64,000 nt of DNA from Epiperipatus broadwayi (GCA_028023455.1 JAQFVV010006273.1:3172142-3236141); one strand, 5' to 3'. Numbered from the stretch's first letter, positions 26,122-37,437 are shown. Program-made: numbers and translations. Notes: generated by a model from the sequence alone, not told the origin.

Positions 26122-27309
26122 CTAAAAAAAAAGAATATAGCTAATGATGAGAAAATAGATGACATAACTTTAAATATAAAATTAGTAATTTCAGAAGTGT
26201 TTAAGTAGATGCAGTAGTATCTGTTAAGTTTTATTTTTATTCAAAATAATTAATTCAATAAATCCAGAAAATTGTGAATTAGTAATTAATTAAATAATAA
26301 TAATTTCGTAAAATTTAATGTTTGGCACAGTTGATGAAGAAGGGTACTCTAACACGATCCTATGAGCCTTTATTATCATAATTTTGACTATTATATATTG
26401 CATCTTATTTTTATAAAGAATTAATAGAGATTTGTGGCGTTAACTGATTGTAAAATAATTGCATGAAGAATAGTGGTGTTAATTTTTTACACGAATGATG
26501 AAAGTTCATTAGAAATAACGATTTGTTTAAAAGGGATGGGTTATTTTACTGAAGAGAAGAAATAAAACATTAGTAAGTTAATTTATATATTTTATTATCT
26601 ATTAAACTAAACAAAAGTGTTGTGTATATATACATAGGTAGTTAGATAGATGGATGGATAAATAGATGTAGGAATATAGATGATTCGATAGGATAGACAA
26701 AAATACAGTTGCAGTGTTGGAGGTTGAGTCAATTACTAAATCACATAGTTTCTCTATTTCTCTACTCTCATTGATAATATGAAACAAGGTCGTTTCCCTT
26801 CAATTAAGGTTACTATATTTTTTGTTTACCCTTTGTGTTCCTAAAATGCAATTTTTGCTTTAATTCTACTTCTAAAAAATTACAATCTGTTTTACAATAA
26901 AACTTCAAAAATTAAAAACAGAAACAGGGTACTTGCCTTTCCGGACATTGTTAATGCTACATGAAGCCTGTTCATTCTTCCAACCCCATTATAAGTAGAT
27001 AATTCCATTTCCTTTTTTTAACTTTTATATACCTTTTTACAAAATATATTCTTTGATAGTAAACTTTAAAATATCCAATTGAATTTCAAAACATCTTGGT
27101 AAAAAAATATTCCTAATAAAAATTGTTTTTTTTTTTTTTTTAAAAAAAAAAAAGAGATGCAACTAAGATAAAGAAAAGAATGGCTGAAAATAGAATAGAT
27201 AAATCCTATAAAGATAGGAAAATATTTAAAACAGCCTGTGAATAGTTATAAAAATGAATTGTGGATAGAAAGTCAAAAACAATTTAAAAATTACAATATA
27301 TGAATATAT

Positions 27310-27905
27310 ATTGTGGCAGGCTGCTCACCTGTCTGAATATTCTAACTCCTCACTGAGGTAAGCCATAAGCTCAAAAACAATTGATCTAGGGATAAGAATA
27401 TTCTAGATAGAGATTTTAAATATTTTTTATTACTGCACTTATTAAGTAAGAGCTTGTTTGTGCTATTGGTATGCTCCCTATATTATATATTTGTAACTAT
27501 TAGCTTTTTAAATCGAATGTCATGTTATATATGACTTGCTTTAATGATTATTATAATTTTATCTTTAAGGCTTTGGCGATGCTAAGGCTATTAATATATG
27601 ATAGATCTGAATTTGTTTCAGTCACATATAGCTATTTGAATTAAGAACATTTTTGTGTCTGAAAATTTCAGATTTTCTTCTCAATAGTTATGTATTAAAT
27701 AAGTGCTGGGTTTTGACTGATATTTTCGATCTAGAGTCTGAATGTCCTAGCTCCTCACTGAGATGAGCCATAAGCTTGAAACCAATAGGTCTGGGGATAA
27801 GAATATTCTAGATAGAGATTTTGAATTTTTTTTTTTACTGCACTTATTAAATAAGAGCTTATTTGAGCTATTGGTATGCTCTCTCTATTACATATTATTA
27901 AAATA
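27310..27905 (+). mobile_element. Family B tandem copy, decayed
   Basis: Two plus-oriented monomers with ribozyme-derived blocks near 27345 and 27752 (period about 407). The second reads ctcctcactgagatgagc, then cataagcttgaaacc and ggtctgggga. Two extra bases in the CTGANGA segment probably inactivate it; the first has lost GAAA (caaaaac). Bodies match the better-preserved dimer at 27.9-28.6 kb. Confidence 0.75.
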
Positions 27906-27989
27906 AAATATATATAAAAAAATTTAAGGTATGCTTTTATTCATATCTTTAGATAAATGCTTTGCTTGAGTTGGTTTTTTAGATCTAAT

Positions 27990-28045
27990 GTCCCAACTCC
28001 TCACTGAAGAGACCCATAGGTCGAAACCGGTCTGGGAATGGGGAC
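27990..28045 (+). ncRNA. Hammerhead ribozyme, family B, upstream copy
   Basis: Outer helix I GTCCC/GGGAC, inner helix I TCCTCA/TGGGAA (one mismatch), core CTGAAGA (28004-28010), helix II GACC/GGTC with CATA loop, GAAA, palindromic helix III ACCGGT, cleavage after C28032. All invariant core bases are present. Confidence 0.88.
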
Positions 28046-28411
28046 CATTTAAAATAAAAATGATTTGAATGCCTTCTCTTGTAGTAGCATTTATCATAAA
28101 AAAAAAAAAAGCTTGTTTAGAGCTATTAGCACGCTCTTAATTTTACATATTTGTAAGTGCAAGCTATATATAAGTCATGTGACATCTGACTTGTTACTAT
28201 TACTATTATTATTTTGCTGTTGTGGCTTTAGCTAAATTAAAGAGCTAAGCCTACTAATATATGGAGTATCTGAATTAAGTTCAGTCCCATATGATTTTTT
28301 TAGTTGGAGAGCTGACTTTAAAGACATGTAGATGTCTAAAAGTTTCAGATCTTCTTCTAACAATTATCTTTTAGATAAATGCTTTGCTTGAGTTGGTTTT
28401 TTATATCTAAT

Positions 28412-28467
28412 GTCCCAACTCCTCACTGAAGAGACCCATAGGTCGAAACCGGTCTGGGGATGGGGAC
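28412..28467 (+). ncRNA. Hammerhead ribozyme, family B, canonical
   Basis: The best ribozyme in the window. Core CTGAAGA 28426-28432; helix II GACC (28433-28436) with GGTC (28441-28444) and loop CATA; GAAA 28445-28448; helix III ACC/GGT 28448-28453 with no loop; cleavage after C28454. Inner helix I TCCTCA/TGGGGA (28420-28425 with 28455-28460) and outer helix I GTCCC/GGGAC (28412-28416 with 28463-28467) enclose an AAC/TG internal loop. The loops in helices I and II could make the tertiary contact known from natural hammerheads. Confidence 0.93.
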
Positions 28468-28639
28468 CATTTAAAATAAAAATGATTTGAATGCCTTCTC
28501 TTGTAGTAGCATTTATCATAAATAAAAAAAAAAAAGCTTGTTTAGAGCTATTAGCACGCTCTTAATTTTACATATTTGTAAGTGCAAGCTATATATAAGT
28601 CATGTGACATCTGACTTGTTACTATTACTATCATATAAA

Positions 28640-29509
28640 TGCATTAAAAGATAAAAATAAATTTTCTTCAGCTTTCAAAATAAAAGCATGAACTTTTTAT
28701 TAATTTTTATGGGTTACTTATCAAACAAGAATTACTGTAAAATATTCAATTTATATTTAATAAATTTAGTTATAGTGCTGCGAACAAAATCAATAAAAGA
28801 AATATTTAATTAAACTTAGTTTAAAAATAAAAGCTTTGAATAGACAAACAAAATAAATGTATATATTAATTAATTGCATAGATCTTAAAGCTTAGATATG
28901 GAAATAAATTTCTAAAATAACTGGGGAATTAGTATGCGTAATTAAATGGTTAAGAGAAATTTCATTGTACAATAATAATTGATTTATAGGTACATAACAA
29001 ACTCTAAATCTAATAATAATTAAATTGTATAAGCAGATCTAATTAAAATAAAAGCCAAATTACTCCAGAAAAGATAAGAAAACAAAAGAAGAGGGGAGAT
29101 ATAAGAAGCTGGAGAAAAAGGATTGTGTGCTTTTTGGGGTTGCTGCCCACTACTGCTGATTCCATGGGTTGAAGTTGCAGTGAAGATCATCATTGGTGGA
29201 CTTCATTCCCAGGACCTCAGCTCCTGTAGGTAACCAAGCCAATTAGTACTTTTAGCAGACCATTGGTCTTACTATTATTCTATGAAATGCCTCAAGCAGC
29301 TCATCAAGCGTTTTGTTTTTTAAAAGATTATAGACTGTGTAGTGAAGGTAAAGTACATCATTGTTTACTTAAACTGTAGAAATATTTTATTCATTATTTA
29401 ATTTGATGTATTATGCACTCACAAGTGCAGACTTATATCTATATTGAACATTTGATTAGTAACTGTTTAATTCTTAATTAATTGTATTAATACTACTATA
29501 TATATATAT
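28640..29509. other. AT-rich intron with a GC-richer block
   Basis: Mostly AT-rich. The block at about 29100-29270 is less AT-rich (ggttgctgcccactactg, attcccaggacctcagctcc) and may be a repeat or non-coding fragment. It gives no convincing exon. An (AT)n tract ends at the LTR boundary. Confidence 0.4.
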
Positions 29510-29513
29510 ATAT

Positions 29514-31321
29514 TGTAACACCACCGCCGTGCGGTTAAAGACCCCAGCCGCACTTAATTATGTGATCGACTGGTTAACCACCGATGATGATGATTACCAC
29601 AAGCAAGAAGCCAATATACACCCTAAAATCGAGTATATATTCTTAATTGAACACTGACATAATAAAACATCATCCCAGCATTATATTTCCCAATTAAACG
29701 CTTCTTCTCTGCTGGGCAAATTATTTGTATCGAATAATTAGTTCTGCCCAGCGCCTGGAATATTTATAAAATTTCCCGGAATTATCACGGTACAGCAGGA
29801 ATATAAATTATAGCACTTCCTTCCTTTACTCTATTTACAATACAGACTGGATTTATTTATCCATTTAGCTTACTTTATTTTATTCCTCCATTAATCAACT
29901 TGTTAGCTCACTGATCTAATTTTAATTCACTCTAAATAGTTATTCGCTTGGTAGAGAAAAGAAAACGCAAATGACTAAGTACTTCCTTTTATAAATAAAA
30001 TTTAATTTGCAATTCAGATCACAAGCAAGAAGCCAATAAAATCCTAAAACACACATATATCCACACACTAACATAATAAATACATAAATATACAATAAAG
30101 AATATAATTCAAATGAAACATTAAATAAATTATCGTAACTCAATTGTTACCTTCCCATACATTAATAGATTACCATCATAAGTTCTTTTAATGATAACTG
30201 TCCGAAGTGTTGCGCAACTTTTTAATAATTTAGTTCTGACTGATTTCTTATTTCAAATTAATTCTGACATGCATGTATTAATAGTTACCTAGGTATGATT
30301 TTTCCAATGTCGGGTCAACCATCGAGGGGGAAAACCTTCCCTTCTTTTGCAGAGATGGTTGCTCGCTTTTTCAGACGTTCCAGTGAATGGAGTGAGAGTT
30401 TATAGTCTTTTGACGTGGGTTTGTTTCCTTTCTAATTCCACCTTTTAGTCGGTATTCATCCCTTCAACATTCTACTTCGAATCTCCAGGCAGATCTGGTT
30501 CTGTAACGGCGGTCTCTTCTCGGCAGCATTTTAGTTGTTATAAGTAGTGAGCGAATGGTTAGACGGAGATAGACCGAGCAAACGCCCGGTGTTTGCCACT
30601 AGCCCTCCATATCAGCGTACCCTTCTATTATTATTTTTTGTTGAATTCTAGCCAGCAAAAAAAACACAACCGGTTACTTCTAAATCAGCTCTGCTTAACC
30701 CTCTGCTGTCTTGCTATCGAATGTCTCTAATTGCCTCTTTTCTTTTCATTCTTATCTTACCAATCTATCTGGAATTTTTTTTATACAGTTTACATTTTTT
30801 CCAATTTCTAATTACAATTTTCATTTCATTCTTTTGATACATTTAATATTGAATGCCACTAATTGCAACATTCCTTTTCATTACTTTATCTCGTACCAAT
30901 CTATTTGGAAATTTGGTACAAGTTTACATTTTTAATTTTACAATTATAATTAATTTCTTTCATTCTTTTAAATATTGAATGTTACTAATTGTACCAATCT
31001 ATTTGGAAATTTGGTACAAGTTTACTTTTTTTAATTTCGCAATTATAATTATTCTTTCGTTCTTTTTACACGTGATTTTCTTATTTAACAAAGAAAGAAA
31101 AAGACGCGTTCAGTTGTACACCCCTCCCCTTTCCTTTCTAATCTTTCATCATTATTTAGCTTTTCTAATTTCTTTTAAAATAAGTTTTTAGAATCCTTTT
31201 AACTAAATTTTTTCTTTCTTTTTTTTTTTTTCTATTTCTTTTAACGAAACCCTTCTCTTTATTAATATTATTGAGAATCAATAATATATACATGCGAGCC
31301 TACATTTATGTAGATATCGCA
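29514..31321 (-). repeat. 3' LTR
   Basis: 1808 bp, starts (plus) TGTAACACC and ends ATATCGCA. Compared with the other LTR it lacks about 29 bp near 30990 and carries a replaced patch at 30015-30036. It keeps C at all four C/T differences. Confidence 0.92.
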
Positions 31322-31345
31322 TTACACCGCTCCCCATTTTTTAAG
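31322..31345 (-). promoter_or_regulatory. Polypurine tract
   Basis: On the minus strand, AAAAAATGGGGAGCGG stands just before the 3' LTR (a few bases, TGTAA, lie between). It is the expected primer for plus-strand DNA synthesis. Confidence 0.7.
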
Positions 31346-32076
31346 AATTAAAATCTACTGGAGTTATTTCTGAGGTCAAGCCATTTTAATTCTTAACCCC
31401 TATCTTCCTTTATTACTATATATTATTATTATTTTTTTCTTCTTGATATAAATTTTAATGGTACCCGTTTAGTATGTATAACTTCCGTATGATGATATTA
31501 TCTTAGAGAGACAACTAGGTTAAACTATCTGCATTCCATTTGATTTATTTGAACTGCCCAAACACTTTTGATCTCCACCGAACATTATTCTGCACAGAGA
31601 GTTGATTTTTTTTTTTTTTTTTTCAGTAAGACGGATCATGAGCCCAGATCTCTGCTGAGTCCTCATTCTATTTTTAGTTTAATTCTTCGTATCTTTCCAA
31701 TACCTTTGGGATTTTCACCCAGTACGACGGGTAATGAGCCCAGATCTCTGCTGAGTCCTCATTCTAATTTTTTTTTTTTTATTTATTTTCCTGTCTATCC
31801 TTATGTGTATAGACAAGATTAACACACACACTCCCTATTTTTTTTTTTTCTTTTTATGAACGGCAAGATGGCATGACCAAGCTCAAATGCAATCCCCGCA
31901 TGATTCATATCTGCACACATTTGTCTCAAAATCCAGACCCTCATTCATATATTCGCTACTCTTCGTAGTTCACCATCCCCCCTACATTTCCCTTATCATG
32001 TGGATTATCGTGTTCAAAGTCCAGGGTCGGTATCCTTTAGTCATCAACAGGTGTTTGTCCAGTTGCTTCTTTTCTT
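31346..32076 (-). other. LTR element interior downstream of gag, non-coding
   Basis: About 730 nt between the gag stop and the purine tract. It contains a duplicated block (gagcccagatctctgctgag at 31640 and 31737) and long T runs. No pol-like reading frame on either strand. Confidence 0.7.
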
Positions 32077-32802
32077 TTAGTTCCTATCGGGAGGTTCTTT
32101 CTTTTTTCTCTGGGGAATATACCCACTTGTGCTAGGGAATGGACTATTGTCCCTCCGTCTATCAAAGCCTCTGTCCTCATTCGGATACTTCCCTCTCTGA
32201 TCCCCTTCATTCTGCCTAGGCCCTATAGCTCCATCCGAGCCGCCATAAAATCTACCGCTATCTTCCCCGTACCTTCGTTGGGGTTTACCTGGTCCCACAT
32301 TTATCACAGGATCTCTCGGAGGTTTGAATCCTCGATCCTCTATCCTACGACCAGAATGAGCGCTGTCGAACGCATTTAGTAGTTCCGCGACCTGTTCGAC
32401 CGTTTTCCGTTCAGTGCCTATCAGCACTTGCTCAACATTTTGCGGCAAATTGTGTCTGATTACACGAATAATTTGCCTCTCTGATAATGGACTAGCAGTG
32501 AGTGCGCGCAATTTCGCTACCTGGCGACGGAAAAATGGCGTAAACGTTTCTCCCGGTCTCCACCTGTCTTGTGATATCTGGTGCCGAATGTTTTCCTGGT
32601 GCTCTTCGCTCCAGTAACTGGTGAGCAAAGCTGTCTTATAATCCTCAAATGTTGTTGGTTTTTCAAACAACGAGTCCCACCATTCCTGTGAAGCATTCTG
32701 TAGGTGACTGCATGCGATGGCAATCATGGCTTCTTCATCCAATCCATTCAAGGTGCTGTACCTTTCAAGGCTACCCAGGTGTTCTATGGGGTTTTCTCCC
32801 AT
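32077..32802 (-). CDS. gag: Retrotransposon gag, capsid-like part
   Basis: 241 codons. The N-terminal two thirds match Ty3/gypsy-type gag: NPIEHLGSLERY, ASQEWWDSL, FEDYKTALLTSYW, ...RPGETFTPFF, ERQIIRVIRHNLPQ, VEQVAELL. The C-terminal third is rich in Arg, Gly, Pro and Asp (KPQRRYGEDSGRFYGG) and lacks a CCHC zinc knuckle, so RNA binding would rely on basic residues. The same frame is open 48 nt upstream of the Met (KSIFENSSFSGH), so the natural product is probably a fusion with the upstream frame rather than a start at this Met. Gag assembles the virus-like particle in which reverse transcription occurs. Confidence 0.85.
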   Translation of the reverse strand: MGENPIEHLGSLERYSTLNGLDEEAMIAIACSHLQNASQEWWDSLFEKPTTFEDYKTALLTSYWSEEHQENIRHQISQDRWRPGETFTPFFRRQVAKLRALTASPLSERQIIRVIRHNLPQNVEQVLIGTERKTVEQVAELLNAFDSAHSGRRIEDRGFKPPRDPVINVGPGKPQRRYGEDSGRFYGGSDGAIGPRQNEGDQRGKYPNEDRGFDRRRDNSPFPSTSGYIPQRKKKEPPDRN

Positions 32803-33539
32803 GTGGCCCGAAAAACTCGAATTTTCAAAAATTGATTTATCGTTACCACGTTATTGCGCCTGCTATCCCACAAACTTGTCCCTCTCATATTTTTAACCTC
32901 TTCTACTTCTCGACACACAGTTTCTATTTTATCCTCAAACTGTGCCATCCTTCCCTCTACTTTCATCACAACCTCTTGTTCTAAATTATTTACTTCTCCA
33001 GTGAGTCTCTGCTCTAAGTTTTCTAGTAACTCAGCCTGTCCGTTTAACCTTTCATTCGTGACAAAAATCTGATTTGAGGTTTCTTCAATCCTTGTACTTA
33101 ACTCTCCATTTTTTATGTCGAATTTGTCATCCAACTGTTTTTGCCACTCGTCTATCATCTTTTTATTATCTTCCTTTAATTCCTTCATAAACCTTTGCTG
33201 ATCTTCTATCATTTTCTTATTTATTTCATCTCTCTGCTCATCTCTTTCCATTATCTCCTTTATGAACTGCCGTTGATCCTCCCCCATTTTCTCCATCATT
33301 TTTATTAAATTATAAATTTCTATGCTAACTTTCGGCTCTTGTTTATCATCATTAATGTCAATTTCATTTCCACTACTGGTTTCTATTTCTCTTTCCCTGT
33401 CTGTTTCTCCGGCCAATTCCGTTTGTTCTTCACTGGTACTTTTCGTGGTTGCAAGTTGATCGTCCATTTTTGCTTTCAACCTCGTTTGCATTGACTCTAA
33501 ATGAATGTTATCACTGACTAAGTAATTATTTTCTCCCAA
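32784..33539 (-). CDS. Retrotransposon gag, N-terminal coiled-coil part
   Basis: 251 codons, starting with Met at 33539. Rich in Glu, Lys, Gln and Asp with heptad-like stretches (MMEKMGEDQRQFIKEIMER, KMIEDQQRFMKELKEDNK), so coiled coil is likely. No enzymatic motif. The last part overlaps the capsid-like frame by 67 nt in open frame; a -1 shift in 32784-32850 would join them. I see no canonical X XXY YYZ slippery site there, so a one-base indel is equally possible. Confidence 0.75.
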   Translation of the reverse strand: MGENNYLVSDNIHLESMQTRLKAKMDDQLATTKSTSEEQTELAGETDREREIETSSGNEIDINDDKQEPKVSIEIYNLIKMMEKMGEDQRQFIKEIMERDEQRDEINKKMIEDQQRFMKELKEDNKKMIDEWQKQLDDKFDIKNGELSTRIEETSNQIFVTNERLNGQAELLENLEQRLTGEVNNLEQEVVMKVEGRMAQFEDKIETVCREVEEVKNMRGTSLWDSRRNNVVTINQFLKIRVFRATWEKTP

Positions 33540-34237
33540 TTATTATAAAATGCAATACTGTTTATCAACGCTATTTCATATTAGGTACGTTTGCTGGCCT
33601 GCCCCATCCTCATCCATTAACTCACTTGTTTATGCTGCTTTAAAGATTCCCTTAAACTCACAAGCTTTTATTATTCAAACAATAAAATCTTTTCCCTCTC
33701 TTGATTTTATTTATTTATATAATGTAGATCGTGCCTAGAAAATTTTACCCCGTCTCTTTCTCTCTTTTTATAAAATTCAGTTGTCTTTTGCTCCACTTTC
33801 CCTCTCTCACCAAGCGATCTTTTATTATTATTCTATATTTTTATCTAAATCTTAGGTCTATTCTACTGTCTCTACAACTACTATATAACTACATATATAC
33901 GGTTATGCCGTCTAATCCTTATTTTAACACTTTTTTCTTTTAACACTATTTTGTCGTTTTTATATATATATTTTTATAATAACACATATAAATTCTTAAC
34001 TTGAACAAAACCCCTTTGTTGTTTGTTTTTTTTTTCTTTATTTTAAAAAAACTTTTTCTTTCTTCCCTTTTTTCCCTTTTTTTTTTTTTTATAAAATATT
34101 TCTCAGTCTTAATTCGGTTTTCCGATTGTTTGACTTTATTTAACCTCGCTGTATAGATCATATATGGGTATATCTATTTGACTCAGAGCGCTATAACTTA
34201 ATTCAATCTGCTTTTTTTTTTCTCTGAATGTGACAAG
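33540..34237 (-). other. Leader of the LTR element
   Basis: About 700 nt between primer site and gag start, very T-rich on the plus strand (A-rich in the transcript). Small open frames here look like chance. It would contain the packaging signal if one exists. Confidence 0.5.
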
Positions 34238-34255
34238 ATCCCGGACTGGCCCCCA
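34238..34255 (-). promoter_or_regulatory. Primer binding site, tRNA-Pro-like
   Basis: Minus strand TGGGGGCCAGTCCGGGAT, 4 nt downstream of the 5' LTR. It matches the classical proline-tRNA primer site (TGGGGGCTCGTCCGGGAT) except at two positions. It fixes element polarity. Confidence 0.85.
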
Positions 34256-34259
34256 AAAC

Positions 34260-36090
34260 TGTAACACCACCGCCGTGCGGTTAAAGACCCCAGCCGCACT
34301 TAATTATGTGATCGACTGGTTAACCACCGATGATGATGATTACCACAAGCAAGAAGCCAATATACACCCTAAAATCGAGTATATATTCTTAATTGAACAC
34401 TGACATAATAAAACATCATCCCAGCATTATATTTCCCAATTAAACGCTTCTTCTCTGCTGGGCAAATTATTTGTATCGAATAATTAGTTCTGCCCAGTGC
34501 CTGGAATATTTATAAAATTTCCCGGAATTATCACGGTACAGCAGGAATATAAATTATAGCACTTCCTTCCTTTACTCTATTTACAATACAGACTGGATTT
34601 ATTTATCCATTTAGCTTACTTTATTTTATTCCTCCATTAATCAACTTGTTAGCTCACTGATCTAATTTTAATTCACTCTAAATAGTTATTCGCTTGGTAT
34701 AGAGAAAAGAAAACGCAAATGACTAAGTACTTCCTTTTATAAATAAAATTTAATTTGCAATTCGCTAATTCTAATGAATAATAAAATCCTAAAACACACA
34801 TATATCCACACACTAACATAATAAATACATAAATATACAATAAAGAATATAATTCAAATGAAACATTAAATAAATTATCGTAACTCAATTGTTACCTTCC
34901 CATACATTAATAGATTACCATCATAAGTTCTTTTAATGATAACTGTCCGAAGTGTTGCACAACTTTTTAATAATTTAGTTCTGACTGATTTCTTATTTCA
35001 AATTAATTCTGACATGCATGTATTAATAGTTACCTAGGTATGATTTTTCCAATGTCGGGTCAACCATCGAGGGGGAAAACCTTCCCTTCTTTTGCAGAGA
35101 TGGTTGCTCGCTTTTTCAGACGTTCCAGTGAATGGAGTGAGAGTTTATAGTCTTTTGACGTGGGTTTGTTTCCTTTCTAATTCCACCTTTTAGTCGGTAT
35201 TCATCCCTTCAACATTCTACTTCGAATCTCCAGGTAGATCTGGTTCTGTAACGGCGGTCTCTTCTCGGCAGCATTTTAGTTGTTATAAGTAGTGAGCGAA
35301 TGGTTAGACGGAGATAGACCGAGCAAACGCCCGGTGTTTGCCACTAGCCCTCCATATCAGCGTACCCTTCTATTATTATTTTTTGTTGAATTCTAGCCAG
35401 CAAAAAAAACACAACCGGTTACTTCTAAATCAGCTCTGCTTAACCCTCTGCTGTCTTGCTATCGAATGTCTCTAATTGCCTCTTTTCTTTTCATTCTTAT
35501 CTTACCAATCTATCTGGAATTTTTTTTATACAGTTTACATTTTTTCCAATTTCTAATTACAATTTTCATTTCATTCTTTTGATACATTTAATATTGAATG
35601 CCACTAATTGCAACATTCCTTTTCATTACTTTATCTCGTACCAATCTATTTGGAAATTTGGTACAAGTTTACATTTTTAATTTTACAATTATAATTAATT
35701 TCTTTCATTCTTTTAAATATTGAATGTTACTAATTGCAACATTCCTTTCTCTCACTTTATCTTGTACCAATCTATTTGGAAATTTGGTACAAGTTTACTT
35801 TTTTTAATTTCACAATTATAATTATTCTTTCGTTCTTTTTACACGTGATTTTCTTATTTAACAAAGAAAGAAAAAGACGCGTTCAGTTGTACACCCCTCC
35901 CCTTTCCTTTCTAATCTTTCATCATTATTTAGCTTTTCTAATTTCTTTTAAAATAAGTTTTTAGAATCCTTTTAACTAAATTTTTTCTTTCTTTTTTTTT
36001 TTCTATTTCTTTTAACGAAACCCTTCTCTTTATTAATATTATTGAGAATCAATAATATATACATGCGAGCCTACATTTATGTAGATATCG

Positions 36091-36092
<2 letters not shown>
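34260..36092 (-). repeat. 5' LTR
   Basis: 1833 bp, almost identical to 29514-31321. Differences are T/A at sites where the other LTR has C/G (three of four are CpG), small T-run changes, a 2-bp indel, the unreplaced patch and the extra 29 bp. Confidence 0.92.

Positions 36093-36122
<30 letters not shown>
36093..36122. repeat. (AT)n microsatellite, LTR element target
   Basis: About 30 bp of alternating AT directly after the LTR; the matching tract lies at 29497-29513 on the other side, showing insertion into a simple repeat. Confidence 0.95.
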
Positions 36123-36130
<8 letters not shown>

Positions 36131-37378
36131 CTGTTAATGTTAATTATGTATTCATGTTTGCTGGCGACACAACAATTACAATTTAATATTTTTAATTAAT
36201 ATTCTTTGCCATTTTACAGCTTTATAATATATCTAATTGTGTTAAACAAGACATTTATTTTATATAGCACAATGTTTTTATAAACTGTAATACCAATAAG
36301 CCAATAAGCTAATGCACTTTCTGTTAATGTAAAGTATAAGTCAACACATTTCTAAACACGAGCAACCCCATACTTTTATTTGTGAAAGTTAAAGAAAAAA
36401 CTTATTTTATGTTGCATTTATGTGTTCTTTAATTTTTTTTAACGTAATTTTTATTTACAATTTCACTTACTAATGCCTGGGCAGATGTATTTTATTATAA
36501 AATAATTTCCCCTATATAATGTTAAAATGTAAACACTATAATTTTTGATGAAGAAGAGTATCATCTCATCAGAAAACTATGTCAATCTATTTGAGCCAGA
36601 GTTTATTCCATTAAAAAATGGCTTTTAAATAATGATATGAACAGACTCTTCTTGCTACACTGTATATTGCTGAACAATCTGACATAAATTTCCCTTTCAT
36701 CAATATAAATGAATAAAAATAGGAATTAATTGGATTATGTAGAGAAAACAATAAATATATTAGCAAGAAAATACATATGACCATACCTATTTTCTATTGT
36801 AAGATTGAGTAATCTTTTTGCCAGTTAGGACTAGAATTCAAAGCTTATGTATTTGTCATTGACAAAAGCAAAGGTCAAATACCAGTATGGGTTATTATAG
36901 CACTATACTGTCTAGTTTCATTTATTACTCAAGCTTACAATAAATGGCTGTAAAGTAATATAATCAGGACTGCTTTTGGAAACATAAGTAAGCATATAAG
37001 ATTCATGTAAAGATGTTGATGAAAATAGTTTTACAATGTACAAAATTAATTGCCAGAAAAGTTTTTAAAAATACAAAGTTAATTGACAGACTATTTATTT
37101 TTATATATTTATATAAGAAATAGGATAAATATACTAAAAATATATTACATATACATAATAATATAATAGAAAAATAAGAGGTTAGTTAAGTTAATTAAAA
37201 AAATAGTTATGTTGAATAAACCACTAAACATCACATGATCACTATCTCTTATACTACCACATAATTGTTATTAAACAAGGCAAAATTCTCACCTTACAGT
37301 AGTGCCACCCTTTGCCAACCAGAGTAATCAATGAATGCCAGAAGGCTTGTGCATAAAATTCCTATCTAGTGCCTACTC

Positions 37379-37437
37379 ATCCAATATCCTCAGACTAGTT
37401 TCTGGCTTGTGGCCTTCGTCAGTGAGGAGCCTTGGAT
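37379..37437 (-). ncRNA. Hammerhead ribozyme, family A, intact core
   Basis: Core CTGACGA (variable N7 is C) and GAAA intact. Inner helix I TCCTCA/TGAGGA is fully paired, outer ATCCAA/TTGGAT is intact, helix III is ACTAGT, cleavage after GTC. Confidence 0.85.

Larger units (their letters stand above)
27930..28625 (+). mobile_element. Family B dimer with two hammerheads (retrozyme-like)
   Basis: Two nearly identical segments (about 27950-28190 and 28370-28625), each with a complete hammerhead, flank a body of about 180 nt containing ctgaattaagttcag (28270-28284). Cleavage at both ribozymes would release 28033-28454, 422 nt, ready for circularisation. Each repeat ends with a tail containing gtcatgtgacatctgac. 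No open frame is present. Retrozymes in plants and animals have this layout: direct repeats containing type I hammerheads around a short non-coding body. No target-site duplication was found, so the ends are approximate. Confidence 0.85.
29514..36092 (-). mobile_element. Gag-only LTR retrotransposon (TR-GAG-like)
   Basis: Two direct LTRs of 1808 and 1833 bp flank a 2.9-kb interior. On the minus strand LTRs begin TGCGATATC and end GGTGTTACA. The primer site lies 4 nt inside the 34260 end and a purine tract lies next to 31322, so the element reads right to left, like the host gene. The interior codes for two overlapping gag-like frames and no protease, reverse transcriptase or integrase. It must rely on another element's enzymes. 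It sits in an (AT)n tract with ATAT on both sides, so the duplication length is ambiguous. LTRs differ at only about four substitutions plus a few indels, so insertion is recent. Confidence 0.92.

Noticed and set aside
27348-27372. Functional hammerhead in the first decayed family B copy
   Set aside because: The core reads CTGAGGTAAGCC and GAAA is lost, so catalytic bases are missing.
30711-31191. Open frames in the LTR, repeated at 35456-35964
   Set aside because: They are on the strand opposite to the element and consist of T-rich LTR sequence; presence in both copies only reflects the LTR duplication.
32414-33072. Plus-strand open frames across the gag region
   Set aside because: Shadows of the minus-strand gag frames, which carry the recognisable gag motifs.
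29514-36092. Reading the LTR element left to right
   Set aside because: Primer site, purine tract and gag frames all require right-to-left polarity.
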